Position numbers and translations under genes: made by a program. From NCBI GenBank assembly GCA_035299425.1, contig DATGWP010000206.1, forward strand, positions 1 through 64,000: a stretch of 64,000 nucleotides of DNA, in the 5' to 3' direction. Origin of the DNA: Bog-950 sp035299425 (lineage in GTDB: Bacteria > Bacteroidota > Bacteroidia > Chitinophagales > LD1). Positions 34,210-42,664 of the stretch are shown here, piece after piece. The notes beneath the pieces were generated by a model. That model was not told the origin of the DNA. It made no database searches and saw only the letters and a list, made by a program, of their open reading frames with translations. Within the stretch, counting starts at the first letter, position 1. Each line of letters begins with the position of its first letter.

Positions 34210-34316
34210 CTCTTCTGACCACCCCGTTCTGCCTTTGGTACGTCATTACCTATACTAACAGCCACACACCCCGTCCGGTGCAGAGCCACCGGACACCCCT
34301 CTCGAAGAGGGGATAA
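34210..34316 (-). repeat. REP-like double-hairpin element, copy 2 (inverted)
   Basis: On the minus strand: CCCCTCTT-CGA-GAGGGG, then a TGTCCGG/CCGGACGGGG stem, matching the order in the copies at 13789 and 51401. A partial echo (GACCACCCCGTTC) sits at the left end near 34217, suggesting a duplicated or rearranged copy. It fills the gap between the SDR and pyrE 3' ends. Confidence 0.6.
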
Positions 34317-34336
34317 TACCAAACAGCCAAATGCAC

Positions 34337-34987
34337 TTACACTTTTGATGCCGACCACGCTGCGGGGTCCTGGTACCAGCTAAGCAGGGTTTCTTTTTCT
34401 TCCGGCTTTATGTAATCCTGTTTTATGGCTACATCCAGCAAGGTTGGATATTCGGAAAGCGTAAAGTATTTGCAGTTAGCTTCGGCAAATGCCGTTTCGG
34501 CTTTAGGAAAACCGTATGTAAAAATGGCCCCAAGGCCCAACACCTCTGCTCTTGCTTCGCGCAGGGCGTTTACGGCTTTTAGTGAACTGCCACCCGTAGA
34601 TATAAGGTCCTCTATTACTACTACCTTTTGTCCGGCATCCAGTTTACCTTCAATCAGGTTTTCCATACCATGGCCTTTGGCCTTATCGCGCACATACACA
34701 AAGGGCTTATTAAGCACATCGGCTACCAGCGCGCCATGTGGAATACCCGCAGTAGCTACACCGGCAATTACATCACAATTGCCAAATTCCTCCGAAATAA
34801 TTTCGGCAAAGGCGGTTTTAATATATGTTCGCACTTTGGAGTAAGAAAGCGTTTTGCGGTTATCGCAGTAAATTGGGCTCTTTAGTCCGCTGGCCCAGGT
34901 AAAGGGTTCTTCGGGCTTAAGCACAACAGCCTTAATTTCTAACAGATACTCGGCAACTTCGCGGGCTATAACATTATTATATATCAT
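34337..34987 (-). CDS. pyrE: Orotate phosphoribosyltransferase
   Basis: 216 residues. The PRPP-binding motif VVVIEDLISTGGSS is at about 120-133, and FTWASGLKSPIYCDNRKT near 27-44 is the orotate-site loop typical of PyrE. The flexible catalytic loop is YVRDKAKGHGMEN, with Lys residues. It converts orotate and PRPP to OMP. The start is ATG at 34987 (MIYNNVIAREVAEYLLE): upstream residues in the same frame are unrelated to any PyrE. It lies head to head with the NUDIX gene; only 3 bp separate the start codons. Confidence 0.94.
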   Translation of the reverse strand: MIYNNVIAREVAEYLLEIKAVVLKPEEPFTWASGLKSPIYCDNRKTLSYSKVRTYIKTAFAEIISEEFGNCDVIAGVATAGIPHGALVADVLNKPFVYVRDKAKGHGMENLIEGKLDAGQKVVVIEDLISTGGSSLKAVNALREARAEVLGLGAIFTYGFPKAETAFAEANCKYFTLSEYPTLLDVAIKQDYIKPEEKETLLSWYQDPAAWSASKV

Positions 34988-34990
34988 ACT

Positions 34991-35611
34991 ATGGCGGGGG
35001 ATTATAAAATTTATTACAACGATTCGTTTGTGCTGGTAACCAGCAACCGGGCGCAAATGAACAAAAATTTTGCAACCATTGTTATTGGCGATACAGAAAC
35101 CGAAAAATTCTTTGCCACTACTAATATCTTGTTTGATGGTGTAACCAACGACCCTATACTGGTGATAACCGAAAATCCTGAAAAAGCAGTTAAACAGCTG
35201 AGCGAGCGGGTTAAACTCATACTGGCCGGTGGTGGCATTGTATTTAACGAAAAAGACGAACTGCTGATGATACACCGCCGCGGCAAATGGGACCTGGCCA
35301 AAGGCAAAATTGAAAAAGGGGAAGACATTAAGGATGGTGCCATACGCGAGGTAGAAGAAGAAACCGGCGTATTGGTAGATAGCTGCGAAGACACGCCCAT
35401 ACACACTTACCATGCATATACCCTAAAAGGCAAACAGGCACTTAAGCAAACCAGCTGGTACTACATGAAAGCTAAACCGGGGCAGGTGCATCTTGTACCG
35501 CAGGTAGAAGAAGATATAGACGAAGTACGTTGGGTAGCTAAACAAGATTTGAAGGGATATGAAGACGGATGCTACCTGCTGATATGGGATTTAATCAGCG
35601 CTCTGCAATAG
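34991..35611 (+). CDS. NUDIX hydrolase
   Basis: 206 residues. The Nudix box GKIEKGEDIKDGAIREVEEETGV (105-127) matches G-x5-E-x7-REUxEExGU fully. The N-terminal 75 residues (YKIYYNDSFVLVTSN, FATTNILFDG) form an extra domain typical of Bacteroidota homologues. Such enzymes clean up or signal with nucleoside diphosphates linked to X, and the substrate is unknown. The proximity to pyrE suggests nucleotide-metabolism or housekeeping. It converges with a lipoprotein gene, leaving 1 bp between stops. Confidence 0.92.
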   Translation: MAGDYKIYYNDSFVLVTSNRAQMNKNFATIVIGDTETEKFFATTNILFDGVTNDPILVITENPEKAVKQLSERVKLILAGGGIVFNEKDELLMIHRRGKWDLAKGKIEKGEDIKDGAIREVEEETGVLVDSCEDTPIHTYHAYTLKGKQALKQTSWYYMKAKPGQVHLVPQVEEDIDEVRWVAKQDLKGYEDGCYLLIWDLISALQ

Positions 35612-35612
35612 C

Positions 35613-36152
35613 CTATATCCCCAGTATCTTAGCATCTACAAAAAACTTAGCGTTTACTGTTGCTGTAATCCCGCTTCTTACAGTTTCGTCGGTAACGCTT
35701 CTTATGCGCAAACCAAAACTATCAGCGGCTAAGTAGTTTCGCAATTCAGCATCACTTACATCCAGCATAATTCTGCTACCCACATTATTATCAATATTGC
35801 TTTTGCCGGCAATTTTGGTTTCGGGCTGGCCAAGCGCGAATATGTAAATGTCAACTTCCTTTAAAAACCTAAAAGTTTGCTGCCCTTCGGGCGTGATAAC
35901 CAACTCTAATTGATCGAGCTTGACACTCTGCACCAAATCGGCGTTAGTATTGTTGTTTTTAAACTGTTGCTGCACATTAGTTTCTACATCAGGCGTATTT
36001 ACCACCGGTATATCAGCAGGTAAACCCGCCGGATAGGTGTAAGAAGTGCTGTAATTAACATAAAACTGGGTAAGCTTATTCAGCAGCTTACAACCGCTTA
36101 CACTTAAGCTGGCTATCAATATAGCACTAATGAAATAGCGTTTCACAATCAC
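35613..36152 (-). CDS. Hypothetical lipoprotein
   Basis: About 179 residues with a GTG start (a second GTG at 36146 is possible). The lipobox is SLSVSGC and the mature protein starts CKLLNKLTQFYVNYSTSYTYPAG. The rest alternates beta strands with Thr/Asn-rich segments (LVITPEGQQTFRFLKEVDIYIFALG, SRIMLDVSDAELRNYLAADSFGLRIRS). Family not recognised. Probably sits in the outer membrane facing the periplasm. Confidence 0.68.
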   Translation of the reverse strand: MIVKRYFISAILIASLSVSGCKLLNKLTQFYVNYSTSYTYPAGLPADIPVVNTPDVETNVQQQFKNNNTNADLVQSVKLDQLELVITPEGQQTFRFLKEVDIYIFALGQPETKIAGKSNIDNNVGSRIMLDVSDAELRNYLAADSFGLRIRSVTDETVRSGITATVNAKFFVDAKILGI

Positions 36153-36258
36153 TGTTTAATCATTTAACCGTGATTATTGTGCCAAACTGAAAATCGCTAA
36201 CACATTCTTAAAAACCTAATTACAACAACCATCTTGGGGAGCAAATTCCACTACCAAA

Positions 36259-36780
36259 CTACCATCTTACAATTGGCAAAGGATTAAGCGGATGGGTTAC
36301 AATGTTCCGCAGAATTTGCTTTGCAATAAACCAATGAAAACCAAGAGCGGGATATTGCGCGTTTGCTTCCTTTAACTGGTCTTGGCTTATGCCAAAAGTA
36401 AAGAGGTTGAGGGATAAGTCTACCAAATCGGCTTTTCTGAATGCCTCTGCCAAATGGTTAGAATTATAGCGGCTAAGCTTGTGGTGGTTCATTATAATTT
36501 CGTAAACCGACGTATTCCAGTGCAGTAATTTATTATCGGCCAGGTATTGCATAGCCAGGCTCACCGATGGCCCGAGGTAATCGAAAGTACCATGTGTCCA
36601 GATACCGATATCGTGAAAAGCCGAAGCAATAGCCAGTTGCTGTTGCTCATCTTCATTAGCATTACTTAATACCACCGCATAAGTATATACCCTGCAGCAA
36701 TGGTTGTGATACATATCGAAACCATCGCCAAGCTTTGATTGGTGTGAAGTAAGTATTGTGTGGATGGTGGATAGAGACAT
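36259..36780 (-). CDS. HD-domain protein
   Basis: 173 residues with an HD metal-binding pattern: His at 25/27 (YHNHCCRVY), the HD pair at 56-57 (ASAFHDIGIW), a further His in IIMNHHKLSRY, and a later Asp (RKADLVD). HD proteins are phosphohydrolases of nucleotides or phosphodiesters. The rest of the fold is compact, with no obvious extra domain. It is divergent from two nucleotidyltransferases, with 56 bp between start codons, so a shared regulatory region is likely. Substrate unknown. Confidence 0.85.
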   Translation of the reverse strand: MSLSTIHTILTSHQSKLGDGFDMYHNHCCRVYTYAVVLSNANEDEQQQLAIASAFHDIGIWTHGTFDYLGPSVSLAMQYLADNKLLHWNTSVYEIIMNHHKLSRYNSNHLAEAFRKADLVDLSLNLFTFGISQDQLKEANAQYPALGFHWFIAKQILRNIVTHPLNPLPIVRW

Positions 36781-36836
36781 ACCGGACTATTAAACCTTTA
36801 GCATATTTAGTATTAAAATTACAGCAATTAATAAAG

Positions 36837-37604
36837 ATGAAAGAAACTATATTAGAAAAGCTTAGCGGAATTGAAGTGGCGAACGATGTACGTATATTAT
36901 ACGCCTGCGAATCGGGTAGCCGCGCATGGGGTTTTGCTTCACCAGATAGCGACTACGATGTACGCTTTATCTACATACATAATAGAAACCATTATCTAAG
37001 CATAGACAACCAACGCGATGTAATTGAATTGCCGGTGAACGAAGTGCTGGATATAGGTGGATGGGATATAAGAAAAGCACTGGGTTTGTTTTACAAAACC
37101 AACGCCGCGCTTTACGAGTGGCTTCAATCGCCGGTGGTTTACCGTAGCGATGAACAATTTCATAGTGCGCTGTGGGCTAATGCCGGCAACTATTATTCAC
37201 TATACCACGGCCTTAACCATTACCTGAGCATGACAAAAAGTTGTTACGAAGGCGATCTGCAAGGCGATGAGGTAAAGCTGAAAAAATATTTTTACGCATT
37301 GAGGCCTATACTTGCCGCCAAGTGGATAATTGATAAGCGCGAACTACCACCTATGGAGTTTGATAAGTTAAGGGTAAACTTACAGGATACAGCAGTGCAA
37401 AACCAGATTGACGACCTGCTAAAACAAAAAGCAGATGCCAACGAAAAACACACGATTAAACCGGTAGGCTTATTACAGGATTTTATTGCAAGCACTATGG
37501 AAGAATGCAATCAGCAAAAAGCAACCATAAGCGACCTTAAAGGTAACCGCGAGGATCTTAATATATTTTTCAGGCAACAACTGGGTATAGATGAACTTAG
37601 CTAA
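36837..37604 (+). CDS. Nucleotidyltransferase, YcgL/RlaP-like (first of pair)
   Basis: About 255 residues from ATG 36837 (MKETILEKLSGIE); a longer reading frame would begin inside the divergent HD gene. The Pol-beta-type active site is ESGSRAWGFASPDSDYDVRFIY: GS at 27-28 and metal-binding Asp 39 and 41. The C-terminal half is helical (KLKKYFYALRPILAAKWIID, ELPPMEFDKLR). The overall pattern matches predicted nucleotidyltransferases of the COG3541/YcgL (RlaP-like) type, which are linked to RNA repair in some genomes. It overlaps the next gene by 14 bp. Confidence 0.85.
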   Translation: MKETILEKLSGIEVANDVRILYACESGSRAWGFASPDSDYDVRFIYIHNRNHYLSIDNQRDVIELPVNEVLDIGGWDIRKALGLFYKTNAALYEWLQSPVVYRSDEQFHSALWANAGNYYSLYHGLNHYLSMTKSCYEGDLQGDEVKLKKYFYALRPILAAKWIIDKRELPPMEFDKLRVNLQDTAVQNQIDDLLKQKADANEKHTIKPVGLLQDFIASTMEECNQQKATISDLKGNREDLNIFFRQQLGIDELS

Positions 37605-38658
37605 CCTACAGCAAAACAGCCATTTGCTATTGCTTAAATGTATTAGTGGCAGCAATGCATATGGGCTGCAACTACCAACATCGGATATAGATTACAAAGG
37701 CGTGTTCTTTCTACCAAAGCAAACATTGTTTTCGCTGGATTATACTGAACAGGTGGCCAACGAAACCAATGATGAAGTTTACTACGAGGTTAAACGGTTT
37801 ATAGACCTGCTTTACAAAAACAACCCCAATCTGCTTGAGTTACTAAATACACCCGATGATTGTGTTCTGTTTAAGCATCCTTTGCTAAACAAGGTAAAGT
37901 CTGAGCTTTTCGTATCTAAACTATGCAAAGACACTTTTGCAGGTTATGCTGTTACACAAATAAAAAAGGCAAAGGGCTTAAACAAGAAAATTGTAAACCC
38001 GGTGGAAGAAACACTGAAAACAGTGTTAGACTTCTGCTATGTACTGGAGCAACAACAAACAATTAGCCTGCCCAACTGGTTAAGCCAAAAAGGGTTCAAT
38101 CAACAGGATTGCGGACTGGTGGCATTAAACCACATGAAGGATACGTATGCCCTGTTTCACAACTCTCAGCTAACGCCACCCGATTATTTTCGCGGCATAG
38201 TGGTTAAAGAAAATGCCAATGATGTTTCACTCAGTTCTGTCCCTAAGGGCCTTACGCCATTAACCGTACTGTGCTTTAATAAAGATGGCTATAGCAAATA
38301 CTGCCGCGACTACCGGGAGTATTGGGATTGGGTTGCTAAGCGGAACGATGAACGCTATAACAACACCCTGCAACATGGTAAGAATTACGACGCCAAAAAT
38401 ATGATGCATGTGTTCCGCCTGCTGAACATGGCTGAAGAAATTGCCACCGAAAAACGTGTAAATGTGCGCCGCCCCGATAGAGAATACCTGCTGCGCATAC
38501 GCCAGGGCGAGTTTGAATACGACGACCTGGTTAAACAAGCCGATGAAAAAATAGAAAAGATACAGGAAGCCTATCTGCACTGCGATTTGCAGGATTCACC
38601 GGATAAGAGCAAAGTAAATGAGTTACTGTTTGAGTTACTTGAAAGCATCTACCGGTAG
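37591..38658 (+). CDS. Nucleotidyltransferase, YcgL/RlaP-like (second of pair)
   Basis: 355 residues. Its active site LLKCISGSNAYGLQLPTSDIDYKGVFF has GS at 20-21 and Asp 32 and 34, a pattern parallel to the upstream gene but in a longer protein. The remainder is helix-rich and includes VNPVEETLKTVLDFCYVLEQQQ, KNMMHVFRLLNMAEEIATEKRVNVRRPDREYLLRIRQGEFEYDDLV, typical of YcgL-like proteins. The start codon lies in the 3' end of the first gene, so translation is coupled. It also overlaps the convergent membrane-protein gene by 24 bp. Confidence 0.85.
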   Translation: MNLANLQQNSHLLLLKCISGSNAYGLQLPTSDIDYKGVFFLPKQTLFSLDYTEQVANETNDEVYYEVKRFIDLLYKNNPNLLELLNTPDDCVLFKHPLLNKVKSELFVSKLCKDTFAGYAVTQIKKAKGLNKKIVNPVEETLKTVLDFCYVLEQQQTISLPNWLSQKGFNQQDCGLVALNHMKDTYALFHNSQLTPPDYFRGIVVKENANDVSLSSVPKGLTPLTVLCFNKDGYSKYCRDYREYWDWVAKRNDERYNNTLQHGKNYDAKNMMHVFRLLNMAEEIATEKRVNVRRPDREYLLRIRQGEFEYDDLVKQADEKIEKIQEAYLHCDLQDSPDKSKVNELLFELLESIYR

Positions 38659-39066
38659 GTGCATTAGCGTAAAAGCCAGCACATAGCACATAAAAGAAAT
38701 AGTAACCCCATTGGTTGGTGTATTGAACCAATACTTACGGCCAAGCAAAACCATAAACAAGGTGATGGTTATAGTTAATAGTTGGATGAATAAAGACGCC
38801 AACAAAAACTCCCACTGCATTGCTGCCAGGTAAATATTGATAATACCAATAAACATACCGCCCGATGAATGAGTGGCATTAAAACCTATCCAGGCATTCC
38901 ACAGGTTTAGTTTAGGTGTAAGTTTGGGTGAAGTATTCTTCATACCCTGCTCTACAGCAGGATTGTGAATGGAAAATTTATCGGAGAAAAATGTAAAGTA
39001 AAGGTGTGCTGATGAAAGAATCAGTATGACAGCCGAACCAAGAATCCAAAGGATTTGCGCAGCCAT
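38635..39066 (-). CDS. Small membrane protein (LIC_13387-like)
   Basis: 143 residues with four predicted helices: ILWILGSAVILILSSAHLYFTFF, a segment with SGGMFIGIINIYLAAM, FLLASLFIQLLTITITLFMVLLG and VTISFMCYVLAFTLM. The order SSAHLYF...NAWIGFN.THSSGG resembles LIC_13387-like membrane proteins. Function unknown. Its ATG overlaps the stop of the protease gene (TAATG), so expression is coupled with it. Confidence 0.75.
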   Translation of the reverse strand: MAAQILWILGSAVILILSSAHLYFTFFSDKFSIHNPAVEQGMKNTSPKLTPKLNLWNAWIGFNATHSSGGMFIGIINIYLAAMQWEFLLASLFIQLLTITITLFMVLLGRKYWFNTPTNGVTISFMCYVLAFTLMHLPVDAFK

Positions 39067-40091
39067 TAGTTTGACTCAACAATAAATATCTCGCTTTTCC
39101 ATCCCGCTACTTTTTCGGTAAGCGATTTGTCCTTTATAGTGTTTACAAAAGCCGGATATTCAAAACCATCTACGTTTTTCAGAAACGTTTCCAGGTAACC
39201 AGCTTTAATGGCGTAGCCGGCACTTTCGGCAATAGTTGATTTTGCAAAGATTACTCCAATCAGGTTACCCTGCTCATCTATAAGCGGACCGCCGCTATTG
39301 CCATGATTAACGGCTGCCGATATCTGAAACTTACTTACATCGCCCTGCACACCGCTCTTTGAGCTGATAATACCTTCAGTAATTTTCACCTCGGCACCCA
39401 TTGCCGTAGCCGCCGGAAAACCCAGCGCATACACTTTCTCGGCCTGGTTTACACCCGAACTTCTTAGCCCAAACATAGGGGTTTCAAACTTTACATTCTT
39501 ATTTCCGATCTTCAATAGCGCCAAATCGTTAGAAGGATCAGACGCAACTACGGTAGCGCCGTACTTTGTAGTAAAATCACCGTCAATACCTTTTACCGTA
39601 ACTTCCTTTGCATTCTCTACACAGTGGTAGTTAGTTATTAAATAGCCATTAGGTGAAATGGCAAAGCAGGTTCCCTGACCCGGACCGCTTGACTTATTGT
39701 TCTTTACAATAGGCGCCGAACTACTCTCTTCCAAAACTACGGTGCTTACAAAGTTCTTTTTCTCTTTTTCCCATCGCTTTAAATCTGCGTTAGTAAACGA
39801 CGTGCCATATATAACAATATAAATATCCAAACCATCCTTTACTTCAACAGCACCTTCAGCCCTTCCGTATGACATTAATCCGGTTATGGTAATTCTTCCG
39901 CGCGACTTTATTTTATACTCCAGGGCCTCATCCTTATTTAAGCCTGTCACCAGTTCATCATTCATATAAATACGACTAGGCATTCCCTTACTCATAATGT
40001 GTATAGTCGCGTAATCATTTTGTGCCTTCGCAAAATTGACACAACACATCATCAACAAAAAGTAAATCGGGAAAACAAATGTCTTACTCAT
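39066..40091 (-). CDS. Secreted trypsin-like serine protease (HtrA/S1C type)
   Basis: 341 residues with a signal peptide (MSKTFVFPIYFLLMMCCVNFAKAQ). An N-terminal beta domain of about 100 residues precedes the protease: catalytic His 156 (TNYHCVEN), Asp 189 (SNDLALLK), Ser 266 (NHGNSGGPL). There is no PDZ domain after the protease, unlike DegP or DegS. It is periplasmic or surface-exposed and likely acts on misfolded proteins, but specificity is unknown. It is translationally coupled with the membrane gene at 38635. Confidence 0.88.
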   Translation of the reverse strand: MSKTFVFPIYFLLMMCCVNFAKAQNDYATIHIMSKGMPSRIYMNDELVTGLNKDEALEYKIKSRGRITITGLMSYGRAEGAVEVKDGLDIYIVIYGTSFTNADLKRWEKEKKNFVSTVVLEESSSAPIVKNNKSSGPGQGTCFAISPNGYLITNYHCVENAKEVTVKGIDGDFTTKYGATVVASDPSNDLALLKIGNKNVKFETPMFGLRSSGVNQAEKVYALGFPAATAMGAEVKITEGIISSKSGVQGDVSKFQISAAVNHGNSGGPLIDEQGNLIGVIFAKSTIAESAGYAIKAGYLETFLKNVDGFEYPAFVNTIKDKSLTEKVAGWKSEIFIVESN

Positions 40092-40122
40092 AGTGTGGGT
40101 TTATTCAATTCAGATTTCGCTA

Positions 40123-41499
40123 TTACATCACCACCACTTCTTCCTTCTGCAGCAGGTGCGCCACTTTATCCCATGGCTCGTATTCAAAGTGTTTGCGGTC
40201 TTTTACTTTTTCAGGGTAGCGCACGTGGTATTCAAACTCGTGGCGGAAATGGCGGATAGCCGCAGCCACTGGCCATGCAGCTGCATCGCCCAGCGGGCAG
40301 ATGGTGTTACCTTCTATTTTGCGTTGTATATCCCATAGCAGGTCTATGTCTTCCATTTTGCCATAACCATGCTCTAAGCGCCAGGTTACTTTCTCCAGCC
40401 AACCGGTACCTTCGCGGCAAGGTGAACATTGTCCGCAGCTTTCGTGATGGTAAAAGCGGGAGAAATTCCAGGTGTTGCGCACTATGCACTGGCGGTCGTC
40501 GTAAACTATAAAACCACCCGAACCTATCATACTACCGGTGGCAAAGCCACCATCGCTCATGCTCTCGTAAGTCATTAAGCGGTCCTCTCCTTTTGCTGTT
40601 TTAAACAACAGGTTAGCGGGTAATATAGGCACCGATGAACCACCCGGTACACAGGCTTTTAAAGGGCGGTCGGTTTGCATACCGCCGCAGTATTCATCGC
40701 TCATTACAAATTCTTCTACAGGTATGCTTAGTTCAATTTCATACACACCCGGCTTTTTAATATTGCCCGAAGCAGATATAAGCTTTGTACCGGTAGATTT
40801 ACCAATACCGATTTTTGCGAATTCATCGCCACCGTTCATTATTATCCACGGTATGTCCATCAGGGTTTCCACGTTATTCACCACGGTAGGGTTGCCATAC
40901 AAACCTACTACTGCCGGAAACGGCGGCTTAATACGCGGGTTACCGCGTTTGCCTTCAAGCGATTCTATTAGTGCTGTTTCCTCCCCGCAGATGTACGCCC
41001 CTGCTCCACAGGTTACGTGCAAGTCCAGGTCGTAACCGCTACCCTGTATATTTTTACCCAGCCAGCCTTTGGCATAAGCTTCTTTAATAGCTTTTTCCAG
41101 TATGCGGTACACCCACATGTATTCACCACGGATGTAGATATAGCTAAGGTGCGCCTCTAAGGCAATACTAGATGTTATCATACCCTCTACCAACAGGTGG
41201 GGCAGCTTCTCCATCAGGTAGCGGTCTTTAAACGTGCCCGGCTCGCTCTCATCGGCATTGCACACCAGGTGGCGTGGGCGTCCGCTCTTTTTGTCTATAA
41301 AGCTCCATTTCATGCCCGTAGGAAAACCAGCGCCTCCACGGCCACGCAGACCGCTCTTTTTTACTTCCTCTACTATATCATTCGGCGTCATTTTCAGCGC
41401 CTTTTCTACAGATGCATACCCGCCTTTACTGCGATATACATCGTAAGTTTCAATACCCGGAACATTTACATGTTCTAAAAGAATTTTTCTACCTGCCAT
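40123..41499 (-). CDS. nuoF: NADH-quinone oxidoreductase subunit F
   Basis: 458 residues. The FMN/NADH site is SGLRGRGGAGFPTG (about 49-62), followed by VCNADESEPGTFKDR and AGAYICGEETALIESLEGKRGNPR. The N3 cluster ligands sit in ESCGQCSPCREGT plus a later Cys (NTICPLG). NuoF is the NADH-oxidising subunit of complex I. No other nuo gene is adjacent: the gene upstream is unrelated, and the next downstream is the protease. Thus nuoF is separated from the rest of its complex here, unless more genes lie beyond the window. Confidence 0.95.
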   Translation of the reverse strand: MAGRKILLEHVNVPGIETYDVYRSKGGYASVEKALKMTPNDIVEEVKKSGLRGRGGAGFPTGMKWSFIDKKSGRPRHLVCNADESEPGTFKDRYLMEKLPHLLVEGMITSSIALEAHLSYIYIRGEYMWVYRILEKAIKEAYAKGWLGKNIQGSGYDLDLHVTCGAGAYICGEETALIESLEGKRGNPRIKPPFPAVVGLYGNPTVVNNVETLMDIPWIIMNGGDEFAKIGIGKSTGTKLISASGNIKKPGVYEIELSIPVEEFVMSDEYCGGMQTDRPLKACVPGGSSVPILPANLLFKTAKGEDRLMTYESMSDGGFATGSMIGSGGFIVYDDRQCIVRNTWNFSRFYHHESCGQCSPCREGTGWLEKVTWRLEHGYGKMEDIDLLWDIQRKIEGNTICPLGDAAAWPVAAAIRHFRHEFEYHVRYPEKVKDRKHFEYEPWDKVAHLLQKEEVVVM

Positions 41500-41513
41500 T
41501 TATCTATTGCTTT

Positions 41514-41969
41514 TCAATTTAATGAATACTTTAAAAACTGTTTCACTCTTCCTTCAAAACTCATACAACCCATTAGAGCACATACCTTTTTATCGTCTTT
41601 GTTCAATCTTTTTCTGGCAAAAGCAGCCACTTGCTTATCTCGTATAAGCAGAGCCTTGTAGGCATATACTCTTACTACAGCATTAGGATGTTTAGTTAAT
41701 CCTTCCAATTGTTCAGTCTTGGCGATTTGAATCAACCTTTCAAACCTTGCATACTGTTCGCTGTAAATTGCAGCTGCGTGTATAGCTTTAGCATAAACGC
41801 AGTTCATAATAGCAATGGAATCTACAATAACATTTACATTGAATTCATCACGTATCCAGGGATACTCGTTGATTCGCTCATCTGGCATGTAGCCATTACT
41901 AAAACATTTATGCCCTAAAACCAAAAAGAACAATAGTATTGGTACGGAGAAAACGACTCTACTTTTCAT
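41514..41969 (-). CDS. Hypothetical secreted HEAT-like protein
   Basis: 151 residues with a signal peptide (MKSRVVFSVPILLFFLVLGHKCFS). A short helical repeat, EGLTKHPNAVVRVYAYKALLIRDKQVAAFARKRL, resembles a HEAT/armadillo unit. The mature chain has further paired helices and Cys residues (CALMGC). Family not recognised. It lies 14 bp upstream of nuoF on the same strand and a strong promoter precedes it, so nuoF is probably transcribed from this promoter. Confidence 0.65.
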   Translation of the reverse strand: MKSRVVFSVPILLFFLVLGHKCFSNGYMPDERINEYPWIRDEFNVNVIVDSIAIMNCVYAKAIHAAAIYSEQYARFERLIQIAKTEQLEGLTKHPNAVVRVYAYKALLIRDKQVAAFARKRLNKDDKKVCALMGCMSFEGRVKQFLKYSLN

Positions 41970-41997
41970 AATGTTAATTTCTGCGCCAATTACCGCC

Positions 41998-42028
41998 CAA
42001 ATGTAACCGCCTAAGGCTATATATCCAA
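41998..42028 (-). promoter_or_regulatory. Bacteroidota promoter of the 41969/nuoF unit
   Basis: On the minus strand TTG (42028-42026) and TACATTTG (42005-41998) are 20 bp apart, close to the ideal Bacteroidota arrangement. The leader to the ATG at 41969 would be about 22 nt. Confidence 0.7.
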
Positions 42029-42065
42029 AGAAACTTTCAACACGGTTTTGATAGTCAAAACGGAC

Positions 42066-42425
42066 CTAATCCTGTGCAAAAGCCTTGATACGCTCGGCAG
42101 CCGCAGAAAGCTGTGCGCCTGTTTGTACTTCCAGGTCCTTGTACTGTTTCCATACCTCGAAAAACTGCTGGTGCAGTGCTGTGGTTTTGGTGGCAAACTG
42201 TATCAGTAACTGATGCTCATCTTCATTTAGCTTGGCGCCAATACCCTCAAAAAACGGCAGAGTAGCCTGCGATTGCTCAAATACCTCTTGCAAAACAGAT
42301 TGAAAACGCGCGTTAAACTGATTTAAGTCGCGGTGCGTTTCACTATCGGTAGTTAATAGGGTACGGTTAATGTCAATACTTTCTTTTAGCTTTTGTATAT
42401 ACAATTCTGTTTTTTCAGGTTCCAT
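42066..42425 (-). CDS. Hypothetical coiled-coil protein
   Basis: 119 residues, all helical in appearance and rich in Gln, Glu and Lys (IQKLKESIDINRTLL, FNARFQSVLQEVFEQSQATL, QLLIQFATKTTALHQQFFEVWKQYKDL). No signal peptide, no membrane segment, no recognised domain. Likely a small cytoplasmic coiled-coil or helical-bundle protein. Flanked by about 100 bp on one side and 240 bp on the other without genes. Confidence 0.65.
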   Translation of the reverse strand: MEPEKTELYIQKLKESIDINRTLLTTDSETHRDLNQFNARFQSVLQEVFEQSQATLPFFEGIGAKLNEDEHQLLIQFATKTTALHQQFFEVWKQYKDLEVQTGAQLSAAAERIKAFAQD

Positions 42426-42664
42426 GCTGTTTAGTTATAGGAGGCGAATTTATAAATTATAGGTAAGCCCAAATTATCTTGCTGACAGTAACATAGATAT
42501 TACCAAAACGATCTCCCATTAACGGCATTATTGGGCAAAAAACGCCCCTGTACCGTCGCGCTTCCCTATCATTTAGCTGCATTTGTGAGCAATAACGGGC
42601 TATTATGATACAGGCATGTCATTTGCAAAGGGGGGTATTATTAACTAAACCAAAATACTCAGCA

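Noticed and set aside
34985..35413. N-terminal extension of pyrE into the NUDIX gene
   Set aside because: The extra 142 codons are antisense to a well-supported NUDIX domain and match no PyrE N-terminus.
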